DNA of 64,000 bases from Bombardia bombarda. Its lineage: Eukaryota; Ascomycota; Sordariomycetes; Sordariales; Lasiosphaeriaceae. Below the pieces are notes generated by a model. It was not told the origin of the DNA and did not search any database. It worked only from the letters and a program-made list of their open reading frames with translations. The stretch lies in assembly GCA_030512295.1 (NCBI GenBank), contig JAULSR010000002.1:1736001-1800000 (forward strand). The letters run 5' to 3'. Position 1 is the stretch's first letter. Every line of letters begins with the position of its first letter. Below are positions 1-10,988 of this stretch, in pieces. A program made the position numbers and the translations under genes.

Positions 1-57
1 ATAGCCCAACCGACATTTCTTGAGGCTTTTCTAATTGCGGCTCAGACATTCACCAAA

Positions 58-708
58 ATGGATATCACCGACATCACGCCCCAGTTAGACCAACTGGATA
101 TCGACCTAAAACAGCTCCAGGAGGCCTTGAAGCCTCTTCTCGGTGACGTTGGAGATGTCTCATCCAGACTTCCGCTGCTGGACAAGGCCAAGCTATACGT
201 TTTGTTTTCGTACGCGATAGAGTCGCTGCTTTTCTGTGAGAACCACCCCCCAGTCTTTGCACCCTTCTGGACACCGCTGACGCGACAGCCAGCTTCGTTA
301 CGCCTCAATGGGGTGGAAACCAAGAATCACGCTATCTTCGCCGAGTTGACCCGCGTCAAGCAGTACTTTGACAAGATCAATGATCTTGAGAACCCTCCCC
401 CTCCGCGTGAGACGACTCTAAACACGACGGCTGCAATCCGCTTCGTGAGGTCGGATCTGGTAAGCTATTTCTCGTTCCTCCACTGGTTCAACTTCAATGT
501 TACCGACCCTGATGCTTACCCACTCCAGAGCGATAACAAAGAGGTCCGCGGCAAGTTGACGGAGCAGATTGCGAAAGAGCGCCCAAAAATTGCTGCCAAG
601 GTGGCTGCTGTTGAGAAGAAACGCCCAGCAGAGGACAAGCGTGTCGACGAGACCCAGAACAGCCTTCCCAAGCGCCCAAAGCATGGCGGCGGAAGGAAGA
701 GAAAGTGA
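58..708 (+). CDS. lrp1: Exosome cofactor Lrp1/Rrp47 (C1D family)
   Basis: Exons 58..459 and 529..708 give 193 aa. The Sas10/Utp3/C1D-type helical domain covers about residues 8-145, and the tail is very basic (Lys/Arg/Pro-rich), as in Rrp47. Members of this family are nuclear, bind the exosome nuclease Rrp6 and help process the 3' ends of stable RNAs. The 69-nt intron (460-528) is a multiple of three and contains no stop, so an unspliced reading gives a misleading 216-aa frame. It has a GTAAGC donor, a CTGAT branch point and a CAG acceptor. Removing it joins the conserved 'IRFVRSDL' helix directly to 'SDNKEV', as the family requires. The start ATG has a good context (CACCAAAATGG). The family call is firm; the intron is inferred from splice signals and family continuity. 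Confidence 0.9.
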   Translation: MDITDITPQLDQLDIDLKQLQEALKPLLGDVGDVSSRLPLLDKAKLYVLFSYAIESLLFCENHPPVFAPFWTPLTRQPASLRLNGVETKNHAIFAELTRVKQYFDKINDLENPPPPRETTLNTTAAIRFVRSDLVSYFSFLHWFNFNVTDPDAYPLQSDNKEVRGKLTEQIAKERPKIAAKVAAVEKKRPAEDKRVDETQNSLPKRPKHGGGRKRK

Positions 709-1507
709 GCCATGGCTTAAGCCAATGCTTCGTTACCTGGAATGAAGGGCACTTTGCTCCAAGTGACCCTAGAGAGTATTCGATACTCCACAGACTCTTG
801 ACTCTTCTCATGAGAGAAGCCTTACGGAGGAATACAGGGAACTGCGTCTGTTCCTAATCGAACTGACTGGCTAAAAGGACGGCCAATATTAGCCAAAGCT
901 GCGGGGAAACGGGTCACAGAATCGGCGCTATTCATCTTATCATATACCCAACTGTTTATATTTCAGTGGATAAGGTTGACTATGACCACTTTATGGTTCG
1001 GCCCTTTGAAGGTTTGGGGTCAAAATGAGAGATGTGGAGGGATGGAGGTCTAGAATAACCATGAGCGAGACTTACAACATCTTCTTATGAAGAGTAGAAA
1101 TGTATTCGGGGAAGGCATTCGACGCTCGACTCTACCACATTCTAGATCAACTATACGCAACCTCAGTTGCAGAATCGATGCACTTGCACTTTTATATGTC
1201 CACCACCCATCTCATGTCTCATGTCATTTCCCTGATCCGACGTTTGCCGGCGCGACTCTACACCTAACCCTGGAGTCGAAGCCGCTGCATCACGCTAGGC
1301 TGAAAAAGGTGGCATCTGGGGCGCCTCTGCGGCCTTTGATTGGCTTCCAGGTCTAGGCCAAGCTCGGGGATGTTCAGGACAGTGAGCCAAGTGGCCAATG
1401 GCAAAATGCCATTCCTTTACCTCCGCAAACTCCCTCGTTCTTCAAACAAACATCACCAACATCACCACCGACAACTCCAGTCCACATCCCCCCAAAAACC
1501 AACCAAA
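709..1507. other. Intergenic region lrp1-mix17
   Basis: About 800 bases of ordinary composition. The 3' part next to the Mix17 start is C/A-rich, with CATCACC runs typical of a fungal 5' leader. An open frame at 1087-1356 has no recognisable protein features. I see no gene here. Confidence 0.6.
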
Positions 1508-2193
1508 ATGCCTCGTCAAAGATCCTCCGGTGGCGGCAGAGCTCCGTCTCGTCCTACCGTCCCCTCGCGCGCGCCCGCTCCCCAGCAGACCCGCCCCGCG
1601 ACAACATATGCCCCCTCGGCGCAACAACCTCACGCTCCCACTGCTACTCCCCAGACTGCTGCCCCGACCTCTAGCGGTGGCGGCAGTATGCTCGGCAACA
1701 TTGCCAGCACCGCCGCGTAAGTTTTATCCCAACGCTAGCTAGCCAGCCAGCCAGCCAGCCACGCTACAAAGACTTGATTCTCTTCTGTCTGGTTGACAAA
1801 CACTAACCTGGTTCTCTTTTTTTCTCATTACCACAGTGGTGTTGCGATCGGATCCACCATCGGCCACGCCGTCAGCGGCCTGTTTGGCGGCAGCTCCAGC
1901 GCCGCCGAACCCCAGCAGTCGTCCGTCTCGGCGCAGGACCAGAACCAGAACAACAGCAGCTGGGGCAACAACTGCCAGACCGCGACCCAGTCCTTCACCA
2001 AGTGCCTGGACGACAACAGCGGCAACATGCAGATCTGCGGATGGTACCTTGAGCAGCTGGTACGTTCCCGTCCTTCCCTCCCACATCCCTCCCTTCCGGG
2101 GTAGTCCAGCCAGTCAACTCGACTTTAAAATCACATGCTGACAAATCCAAAAAACTACAGAAAGCCTGCCAGGCCGCTGCCAGCCAGTACTGA
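1508..2193 (+). CDS. mix17: Twin-CX9C mitochondrial protein Mix17 (CHCHD2/10 type)
   Basis: Three exons (1508..1716, 1837..2059, 2161..2193) encode 154 aa. The first 70 residues are Pro/Ala/Arg-rich and low in acids, like a mitochondrial targeting segment. A Gly/Ala-rich amphipathic stretch (about 71-88) follows. The C-terminal CHCH fold carries two exact CX9C motifs (Cys116/126 and Cys137/147). Proteins of this kind are oxidised by Mia40 in the intermembrane space and are linked to respiration and cristae organisation. The third exon supplies only ten residues but contains the last motif cysteine, which confirms the final intron (GTACGT donor, CTGAC branch, CAG acceptor). Intron 1 has a GTAAGT donor and a CTAAC branch. 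Both introns, of about 120 and 101 nt, are longer than average here. Confidence 0.93.
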
Positions 2194-2571
2194 GTGCTAG
2201 CAAGGGCTCTGCGCGCGTGATGATAGAGACAGAGGGCTTTAGATGAGAAAGCATGTAATATGTAGCTTGGGAAACCCACTCGGCTCCTTGTAGTCAGTCA
2301 GCCAGCGCTGGATTAGCGTCAGCGCGGGACAGACGAGACTTCGGTTTTTGGTTGGTTCAGGTGGCGAGAGATACGCTGTCTTTGGTGACCCATAACCTAA
2401 CTTTATGAAGAAAGATAATTATTGCAAAATACAAACAAAAAACAAGAAAACTGATTCCTCTCTGTTTCGAATATCATGATGCTACGGCCTGGCTCGATAA
2501 GAAGTGATAATGGATGCACCAATGTATGCCCTCTCGCTCACCCCCTAATTTAATAACAAGGCCCTCGGCCT
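2194..2571. other. Convergent 3' region between mix17 and UBX gene
   Basis: These 378 bases separate two converging stop codons and presumably hold both 3' UTRs and poly(A) sites. There is an A-rich stretch near 2400-2450. No further gene is visible. Confidence 0.6.
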
Positions 2572-4285
2572 CTACTGCTTGTCCTCATCATCGCGCCTTG
2601 GCTCAAAGTTTGTCTACGCGTCTGGTTAGTATTTTGCTTATACTCGTTTGCTCCCTAAAAGAAGCTTACCGAGTTGCCATTATAAAACTGCTGGTCAGGC
2701 TTCCGCTCGGCCGAAGCGCTCGGATTTAACCCCTTTATGCGGTTCCGAGCAGCAGCGGCAGCTGGCCCAGGCGCCCGAGACCCTCTCTGAGCCTCACCGG
2801 CGGTTGAATCTCGCGCAGCGGGTGTTGCGGGCGGGGGCCCCTGGGTGCTAAAAAGGGTCGCAAAGAAGCCATAAAGCCCCCCGAAGAAGCCGCTAACCAA
2901 GGCCAGGAGATAGGCGATGAAGCGCGAGAAGATGTTTGCCAGTTCCCCTCTGCCGCCGCCGCTATACGCAGCAGAGTACTTTTGCACCGGTACGAGGATC
3001 AGCGTCGCCGACGGCGCCAGCCCGAGAACATGAAGCGGTATGTTTTCTTCAGTGACGTCGATCGTCCTGCTCGGTAGCGGGCTCAAGAGAACCTTGAACG
3101 TGTACGGCGTCTTGCCGTCGCCGCGGGTCTCGTCGATCCACTGGCGCACGTCATTGAGCGTGTTCTCGGTGCTGGAGAAGCGGCTGCGGATCGTGGAGCC
3201 GTCGAAGAGGCGCGCCTGGAGGGCGCAGTGCTCGCTGAGCCGGCCGGTCGAGGGCAGGAGCTGGCTCGCGGGCGCAAAAGGGGCACTACTACTACTGCTC
3301 TCTGTCTTTTCATCGGTGGAGGCGGTTCGTCGCTCGGCTGCGATCTCTGCCTGGCGCGCACGACGGGCCGCCTTGTCGTCTTCGATGGCCTTGAGGATGC
3401 GCTGTCGCTCTTCGCGCGCCTCCTGTTGCTTCTTCTTGACCATCTCGATATGCTTGGTCTGGGGATCCTTTTGCCCTGTGGCGGCCTCGACGTCGGCTTT
3501 GGCTTGGGCCTGCTCGATGCGCCGCCGCTTGGCATCTTCTTCCTCTTTCTTCTTCTGGGCGGCGAGGCGGGCGGCTCGCTCGGTGAGGAGCGCCTGGATC
3601 TGAGCCTCGTTGGACGGCGACGGCGCGCCTGGGTTGGGGCTGCTTGCCGCTGGCGCGCTCTCGGAGCTGCCTGGTTGGGTATGTGCGCTGGACGATGGGG
3701 GTGAGGGGTTTGAGCAAGAAGGCGACGACGCGGCCGGTTGTGTTGTTGACTCGGGTTGGGGGGCCAGGGACGCAGCCGAGGGATAGGATTGAGATGGTGC
3801 AGGGGAGGGTGAGGTAGCCGGCGCTGGTTCTGTGGGTTGGAGAGCCGTCTGGACTCGCCTTACAAAGTCTTCCTTGGTCGCCCCAGCAAAGAGGTACTCC
3901 TTCAGCTGGCCGTTCCTGATAATGACCACGGTTGGCTTCTTTGGCACAGGGAAGAGCTGGACGAAGTACCCTTCCTCCTCGGACCCAGCTTCGAGGCGAA
4001 GAGCTACGGTCTCGGTCTCAATTAACGAGCGAATCTGAAATTGTTGATCAGCATGAAGCTCGACTGGTTGGCGTACAGAGCAAGGGATACAACTCACTTC
4101 ATCAGCTTTGAGAAACTCATCCTCCCATTGCTGACTCTCAGCCTCGCCATCTGCACAATCAAGTTAGCTGATCCCGTTTCTTCTGATGACGTAGGTATGA
4201 GCCTACCTGTAACAAAACACAAGACAAACTTCGACTGCTGAACGGCAGTCGCAATGCCATTCTCTAAGCTGCCTTCGAAGAACAT
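2572..4285 (-). CDS. UBX-domain ER protein (UBXN4/erasin-like)
   Basis: Four exons on the minus strand (4285..4207, 4150..4098, 4034..2670, 2613..2572) give 512 aa. The N-terminus is a thioredoxin-like UAS fold ('FVLCFVTDG...', 'VVIIRNGQLKEY'). A Pro/Ser/Ala-rich linker and a long charged coiled coil (about 190-285) follow. The UBX domain (about 315-395) comes next, then a hydrophobic hairpin (about 412-435) and a polar tail. UBX domains dock on Cdc48/p97; the hairpin suggests ER-membrane insertion and a role in ERAD, as for erasin. The last exon is tiny (13 codons plus stop). It follows a TACTAAC branch point and restores the family's typical 'NGNSTNFEPR' ending, whereas reading through gives a spurious 'SVSFF'. 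An upstream in-frame ATG (4315) is possible but less likely. Confidence 0.88.
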
Positions 4286-5050
4286 GATGGTGTCTACGGG
4301 ACCGCGGTCGTCCACTGTTGGAGGTGACGTAATGGGGACCCGGATTGGTGGCTGGTTACGAAATAGGGAGTAGGTAGAGGGAGTAGGTAGAGGGAGTTTG
4401 GTTTAGGACAGACAAATTAAGTTATAGGCTATATATTTACTGCGCGGTCAATTTTTGCCAGAATGTGAGCATTCTGGTTGAGGGAGCAAAAGGCTGTATT
4501 CTAATGACAATCACAAGGTGGCTTTATTGGTCATCTCAGTGGTGCTGTGATCCCTGCAGCGCCCGACAACCGGGAAGGGCGCATGCGGGGAGAGACACTT
4601 AGCTGTTGGCTACTCCCACTGTGTGCTGGCGACTGGGGATAACTGCGATACAGGAATCAATTACTGACGGGACACTTAACCAAGCTACTTTCGAATACAA
4701 TAAACAAAACCAGCTACCTATCTAATCAAGTAAAATTACGGGCTATAAAGGCTGTTGCGATGAGGAGGGAATCAATACAAGACTGACAAAGAATTACGAC
4801 ATATGACCAAATTGGGGTTAAACTGAGTGCCATTAGCAGAATATGTGGTCAGTCGGGGGTAGGTAGTACTGGGTTCGCGAAAGCTCGCCTTGAAGCCCGC
4901 CCCACGTAAATTTGCCGAGTCGACGGATATCGTACTGTTTAGGTAATGTTCTCCAACCCTTCGTGATACCTACACTCAAAGAAACAACTGCCTGTCGACG
5001 AAACCCGGGACCTCGATCGATTGGTCCAGACGGCCGCAAATCTAAAGAAC
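4286..5050. other. Divergent promoter region, UBX gene / shy1
   Basis: About 765 bases between two divergent start codons. A short direct repeat of GGGAGTAGGTAGA lies near 4365-4400 and an A/T-rich patch near 4400-4450. No coding signal is seen. Confidence 0.6.
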
Positions 5051-6318
5051 ATGGCGAGCAGGTCAATGTTCAATTGCCTCCTACGGCCTGCGTCACAGGC
5101 CCGCAGCGCAGCCCCAATTGGGAGATGCGTAGCCCAGAAATCAGCAACAACAGTTAGATCGAGTCGTCCCTGTCGCCGACCTATATCGACCTCTCGGCCT
5201 CGACAGTCTCAGCAGCCAGGCGACAACCCCAAATTCACATCCATCCTCGACAACCCGCCAGAGCTCATCCGGACAGGTCGGAAACACGGTCCGGGGTTGA
5301 TCATTCTCGGTATGTCTACCCGCACTCACTACCTTCCAGATCACCACAAGCTAATCGTGCTTGCTATCCGTCAGCCATCATACCCATCACAGCCTTCATC
5401 CTCGGCACGTGGCAGGTGAAGCGACTAGAATGGAAGACGGACCTGATCGCCAAGTGCGAGGACCGAATCCTGCGGCAACCGCTGCCGCTGCCTCCGCGCG
5501 TGGACCCGGACGCCATCGCCGATTTCGACTACCGGCGCGTGTGGACGACGGGTCACTTCCGCCACGACCGGGAGATGCTGGTGGGGCCGCGCATGCGCGA
5601 CGGCGAGCAGGGCTACATGGTGGTGACGCCGCTGGAGCGCGAGGGCGGCCCCGAGACGACGGTGCTCGTCAACCGCGGGTGGGTGTCCAAGAAGCTGGGC
5701 GACCAGAGCAAGCGGCCCGATAGCCTGGAGAAGGGCGAGGTCAAGATCGAGGGCCTGCTGCGGGAGCCGTGGAAGAAGAACATGTTCACGCCGGATAACA
5801 GGCCGGACAAGGGCGAGTTCTACTTTCCCGATGTGCATGAGATGGCGGCCCTGACGGGCAGTCAGCCCATTTGGATTGAGCAGACTATGGGTATGTTTGT
5901 GTTGTTTATTTACATGCCCCTTATCCCCTATCTCTACCCTTACCCCCTTATTCCTTCTTTCCACATACGGCTATTCTCCTCGGACCAAGTCTGACGCGGC
6001 AGGTTGCAGACCCGGACCTCTTGCAGGTCTATGACTACGAGGCGCGCGGGATCCCCATTGGAAGGCCTGCGGAGGTGAACCTGCGAAATAATCATGCGCA
6101 GTACATATTCACTTGGTATGTTTCAACCCTCTTTCCTCCTTTTGTGAGCTGCTGCCATTGCAGATAAATCGCCCGCCCCCTGCTGTGTGTTTGTCGCCTC
6201 TGGCTGACAAGTTTCCAGGTACGGCTTGTCTCTGGCAACATCGATAATGTTCTACATTTTGGTCAAGAAGCCTCCAACCGACATTACTCGACGTGTTCGG
6301 ATGAACAAGTCATGGTAA
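5051..6318 (+). CDS. shy1: Cytochrome c oxidase assembly factor Shy1/SURF1
   Basis: Four exons (5051..5309, 5375..5890, 6010..6115, 6219..6318) encode 326 aa. A basic Ser/Arg-rich presequence of about 60 residues is followed by the first membrane span (about 84-102, ending 'GTWQVKRLEWK', the SURF1 signature). The large intermembrane-space domain follows ('LVNRGWV' near the middle), then a second span near the C-terminus ('LATSIMFYILV'). SURF1 proteins act in the mitochondrial inner membrane in Cox1 maturation and haem delivery. All introns have GTATGT donors and good CTRAY branches. For the third exon, only the downstream of two nearby CAGs (6007-6009) keeps the frame. The ATG at 5051 is the first in frame; anything upstream would rely on TTG. 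Confidence 0.93.
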
Positions 6319-8085
6319 TGGGTGAATGGTAGTCAAGCCAACGGTCACCATGCACATTTCAAGTGACATCTTCGTCATCGGCTCTGTTGTCAGTCTTGCG
6401 ACGCCTCTTCGGGGAGCAGGAGTCATTCGCAACTCCTGTAGGAGCTCCCTCGGCAGGTGGCGTTGCGCGAGGGCAAACGGTGTCGTTTGCGAGTTAGTCT
6501 GACGTTGCCTAGACTCTGTCAGCCGTGTACAAATTGTATATCATCCCAAGATACCCAGATCATAACTATATAAGAGGTAAAGATGCATACCTTTTCATCA
6601 GAGTGAGCATGTCGCTCTCGTCGATTGTTTTCCGGTGCGCGTGGTGTGCAAATGCCTGCAAATCGTCTCCTAATTGCTCAAAAAACCATTCAGAGGCCTG
6701 CATGATGGCCTGGAGTGCGTCTGGGGTGATTTTCCCCTTTGCCCCACTGGTCTTGGCGAATGTCTGCGCGAGACGCTTGACCACGGCCGGTGGTAGAGAG
6801 GGATATTCGATCCCGTACTTTGAGACCTTCTTGCCCCGCTTCTTTACGCTTCGCTGCGCGGATGCTCTGCCAGTGACTGCCTCCACTCCGACGTCCCCAA
6901 AGCTGGCCCTGTTCATCCTGCTGTGCATGCTCTTGTCTATGCTACTAAATGCTTCGTCAAGCGCCTCTTCAAGCGGCTCCTCCTCCATCCTGTCGTGGTC
7001 GTCATCGTCGTCATAACTCCTTCGATCCATAAGCTCGTTAAAACCGCCGCCATCACTCCCTAGGTCCACGGACCCGTTAGAACCATCGCCATTGAAGTCA
7101 TTGAACTCCGTGGGCTGGCGAGTAGGCGAGTCTTGGATCTCTGGCGCAATGACAAAGGTGCTTTCGTTCATATCTACGGGGACCTCGATTCCAAAGTCGC
7201 TTTCCTGGCCAGTATCCCGGCGACCGGCATCCGAATCAAGGCTATTCCTAGAGTCAGCAAGGGGCACGTAAATGGTGATTCTTTAAGTGCTATCGAGTCT
7301 AGAGAAGGGGGATATTACCGGTCATAGGCATCAAGCTCCTCCTCCACCCCCATGTTAAAGTTGTCATTGAAAGCATCCAGCGGGGGGAAGAAGCCCGAGT
7401 CGGCGCCAATGTCTTCACTCCGAAGCATGTCGTTCCTATTGAAGTAGTCGCTCATGCGGGTGCTGCCCATCGAGAACCTGCTACCGGTATTCTCGTTGAG
7501 GGCGCGCCGCGGCAGCTCGATCGACTGCACCGTAAAGTTCTCATCCTCCAGACCGGCCGAGCGATGCGGCCGTAGATCGCTGTCGTCGTCTTCGTCCTCG
7601 ACATCAATAGGCAAGGACAGCCTCGGGCGCCTGGGGAGGTCGTCATCATCATCGTCATCCTCCTCCTCATGAATCGTCGAGTCAACACCCGCGCCAGAGC
7701 TGGGCTCTTTCTGACTGCCTGGCGACGAAGATGAGCTCGCGATGGGCTCGGTGGTGCGAGCGAGAACTTTGCCTAGTGACAGCAGGAAATTCCGTGGCGT
7801 CTCCCGCACCTCGCGCACGCTGCGCCGACGGGTTCGGTGAGGGGTGAAGATGGCGGCCCGGCGCGAGTCGATGGTCCGGAAGGCGGCTCGCGCATGTGGT
7901 GTGGCGGTAGGGGGGGCTGGCTTTCTGCCTGATGCCGAAAGACCCTGCTGTGCGCGCTGCTGCTGGCCCCGTCCCTGGTTGTTGGGTGTCCTTACGGAGC
8001 GCGGATTGACCGAGGTCGGCGTCTCTGCGGTCGCGACTTGCCTGCTCGGTGTTGCGACCGGCAGAGGGCGGGATTCGCGCGCCAT
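6310..8085 (-). CDS. cnn1: Kinetochore protein CENP-T (histone fold)
   Basis: Exons 8085..7319, 7247..6591 and 6508..6310 give 540 aa. The N-terminal two thirds are disordered, rich in Arg/Ser/Pro and then Asp/Glu. The Arg-rich segment near residues 60-115 includes 'RETPRNFLLSLG', the kind of motif fungal CENP-T uses to recruit outer kinetochore proteins. The C-terminal histone fold (about 395-475: 'YPSLPPAVVKRLAQTF ...') continues across the last intron into 'QRHLPRELLQELR', the conserved CENP-T ending. It pairs with CENP-W and links centromeric chromatin to Ndc80. After 'LQELR' the frame runs 40 unconserved residues to a stop that overlaps the shy1 stop region by 9 bp. Another frame there would give a more typical basic-acidic tail ending at 6359. 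The exact C-terminus is therefore uncertain; the family call is not. Confidence 0.87.
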
Positions 8086-8093
8086 TATATTAT

Positions 8094-8128
8094 GATGGTG
8101 GTGGTGGTGGTGGTGGTGGTGATGATGG
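8094..8128 (+). repeat. (TGG)n microsatellite
   Basis: About eight consecutive TGG triplets flanked by ATGATG, directly upstream of the CENP-T start codon. On the CENP-T sense strand it is a CCA run in the 5' leader. It is a simple repeat, likely length-variable. Confidence 0.9.
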
Positions 8129-10234
8129 CTTCAATATGTTTCCAGGTGAATTGCTGTTAGCGGCCTGCTGCAGAGCCACTGCCTCCTGGCCTCATTCGCC
8201 AATGTGATACCAGCTTTAGTAACAATATGTGTTTCGCTTATCATAGGCATGTCCGACCTCACTTGAGTCTAGCCTTAAACACGGATTGCACGTAACATAT
8301 CTTAGGTACTGAAGCAGGTGCAAGTGGACGCGACGCGCTTTCGCATCGGTAGGTACATACAGGTACCTAAGGACCTACGGTGTACGGTTGACGCGTTGGA
8401 ACTACCTACATACAGCACATGCAGCTGTAGAGAAAAGAGGACCTCCGATAAGGACGATAAGTGCCCTTCCTGCACGCGGCTGCCCCGCCGCGAGTTCGGT
8501 ACCTAAGCAAGCTAAGGTAGGTACATGTAATCTATTTCAGGTAATGGGAAATCGGTCTCGAAATGCCGAGATCTCAAACTTTTGCATCATTTTCACATTT
8601 GCTTGTAAATCTCTATCAATTCTCGACATCAGTTTCTGTGGTCAGCCCGTCACGTCACTACGTGTCCCGAACAAACCCTCTTGAAAGGCAGTAGACATCC
8701 GAGCCGCGCTAGCGCCTGTCGATCAAGGCAAACCGGTCAAAGAGTCGACATTCAACGGTCGCCCGACGAAGCGTAGCTGACCATTTAGTCAAGGGGAGGC
8801 GGCTATTTAGAGCCGCATCAGCCGAAACGGTGACGGGACCAAGGAAAGCCACGGAGTAAGGACAGATAAATAGGGCCGCAAACCATCATCGCACTCTTCA
8901 ATCTGTCTGGCACAGTGGTGCAGCAAAGAGGCCCGGATGGGGAGCCTGGAGGGTGGTGTTGATATTGATAGGGCTGACCCGGTCTGTGATGTCTGGTGGG
9001 TGAGAGAAGCACCCAAGGCACTAAAGGTACTGGCGTGGCGCCGTCAAGGATTGTCACAGGCTCGATTGAAACAGACGAATCGGGCGAGCAGTGTTTCCGC
9101 CATGACCACTGCCCGCTCCAACTGGCTTCGTCCAGTGTTCCATACAAGCCTTGCATGTTACAGACGTGCGTCAGGTGTAACCTACGCTGGGCCCACCCAA
9201 CCAGTAGCAAACTGTGCCTTCAAGTGACCACCAACGCTGGACCTTCCAAACACTTTACTGGACAGAACGACAATGGAATCAGATTGAATTTGGTATCCTT
9301 TTCATATTTGGTCTTTCGTATGTACGTACATGATGATGTGCTTCCCGCGTGTCCTCGGCTGATGCCTGTTGAAACTTTGATTCGAGCCTATGACATTTGC
9401 AGCTTCCGTTACCGGCGCAAGTGATTGTAATTGACCCGAGGGATGTATTAATATGGTTGTATATGATCTTTCGCAAGCATCACTTCTTGCGTGATGTATC
9501 TATGAACAGACCTAGGTACTTTTTAGGTTGATATAAGGAAACGCCGTCAAGACCCGTCTTAAACGCCGAGGACAAAGAGGCTCAGCGACTAGGTAAATAT
9601 AGAATGTATGAACACCAGGCCGGTCTATCCTTTGCGTTGGGCTTACATAAAAATAAAAGAGTGACGCAAGAAACAACGACCTGCTCGGCAACCAGGCTCA
9701 CCAGGCTCATCAGATCGTGGCCAATAAATCCAGCCTAAGTTGATGCAGCGATAGTTGTCCCATCACAGGATCCTCATCCTGATTGAGACATTGACGACCG
9801 TGGTCCACCACGGGCCGTCCATCAACCTACCCATTCCTCCATCCCAGCCCCTTGCTTGCATCCCGGCTTGCATATTTCGTAGCTATCTCCCCACCACCAT
9901 CAACATCTGCCAAGTCATCGGAAGTTTACTCGACACGCAGGGTGCACTCGAAGACGTTTCGAGCCATAGGCACAGGCGCAGGCGCAGCCTAGGATAAACA
10001 CGGATACAGGTCTACACCACCTCTTGTTGGCACCTTTTTCACTGCGGCATCCACCCACCGCCAGAACGCTGCGCTGCACAGTGCGCTTAGAACGTACTGC
10101 CACTAGCGGCACAAGGCAAGGTACGGGCCGTTGTGTTGCAGTCCCACCACCCAAGAAAATGGTTCTTTGGGGGCCGAATCTCGCTGGCGCGGGTCGCCGA
10201 ATTTGGCTGGCTCGGGTCGCCAGACTCCCTCATT
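8129..10234. other. Gene-poor 2.1-kb spacer
   Basis: Mixed-composition DNA with many small unsupported frames on both strands. AGGTACCTAAGG-like motifs recur near 8300-8530, and related CCTAGGTA near 9510. None of the frames shows a protein family, so I call no gene. Confidence 0.5.
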
Positions 10235-10435
10235 ATGGATATCTCCAAGTACGCAGCAGAGGCGGATAGTTATGACAGATTATCCGCCTTCCAGATATCT
10301 CGGTTTTTCGAACGGCATGGACTTACCACAAGCGACGACTGCAATCACCTTGCCGCGGACAGTTGTCGCGTTTTAATCAAGGGGAGGGGTGAGGGTGGTT
10401 GGCTGGGGACGGGCGTAGCGAAACAACTGGTCTGA
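10235..10435 (+). pseudogene. Short ORF, possible gene fragment
   Basis: A 66-codon frame starting 'MDISKYAAEADSYDRL...' at the edge of the RIP island. Its first 45 residues have normal coding composition and predicted helices, but no family is recognisable and the tail is low-complexity Gly-rich. It could be the first exon of a gene cut off by the adjacent repeat, or chance. Confidence 0.25.
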
Positions 10436-10988
10436 GCACCCTGAGACTACCTAGTTTTTAAACGGTTGGTACACCCAGAACCCTGGAAAATTGGAAATTT
10501 CAGCCCCAGCTATTCTTCCGAATTTCAAGGCTGGAATAATCAGAATTTTTCATCACCTTACCCATCACCTTACCTTATTATCTCGCTCTCCAAAACATTC
10601 TCTCTCGAAGCTGAAAGCTCTTAAGCTTTGTTATTTTTTTAGCCTTTTTTTTAATAAAATATAATATCTTTTTACATATTAAAAGCTTATTATTATTATC
10701 CTTAATTCTTTAATTATTTATATAAATTAATTAAATACTTTATATATTATATATTATAATTTAAAGTTTATTTATTAATATTTTTAATTAAGTTTATTTT
10801 TTTAACTTAATTACTTAAATAATTAACTTTAATATATAATTATAATTATTATAAAATATATTTAAAATTTAACTTATTATATTTATAAATATATAATATA
10901 TTATTATTAATTAATTAAAAAATTTATATATTAAAACGCTTTTATTTAAATAACTTTTAAATTAATTTATAATAATTATTAAAATATT

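Noticed and set aside
1087..1356. 89-codon frame upstream of mix17
   Set aside because: No domain, no conserved context, and it overlaps the probable mix17 promoter.
3040..3704. Long + strand frames inside the UBX gene
   Set aside because: Antisense shadows of the GC-rich linker and coiled-coil coding sequence.
5425..5964. 179-codon minus frame opposite shy1
   Set aside because: Antisense of a confidently identified SURF1 exon; His/Leu/Arg-rich shadow composition.
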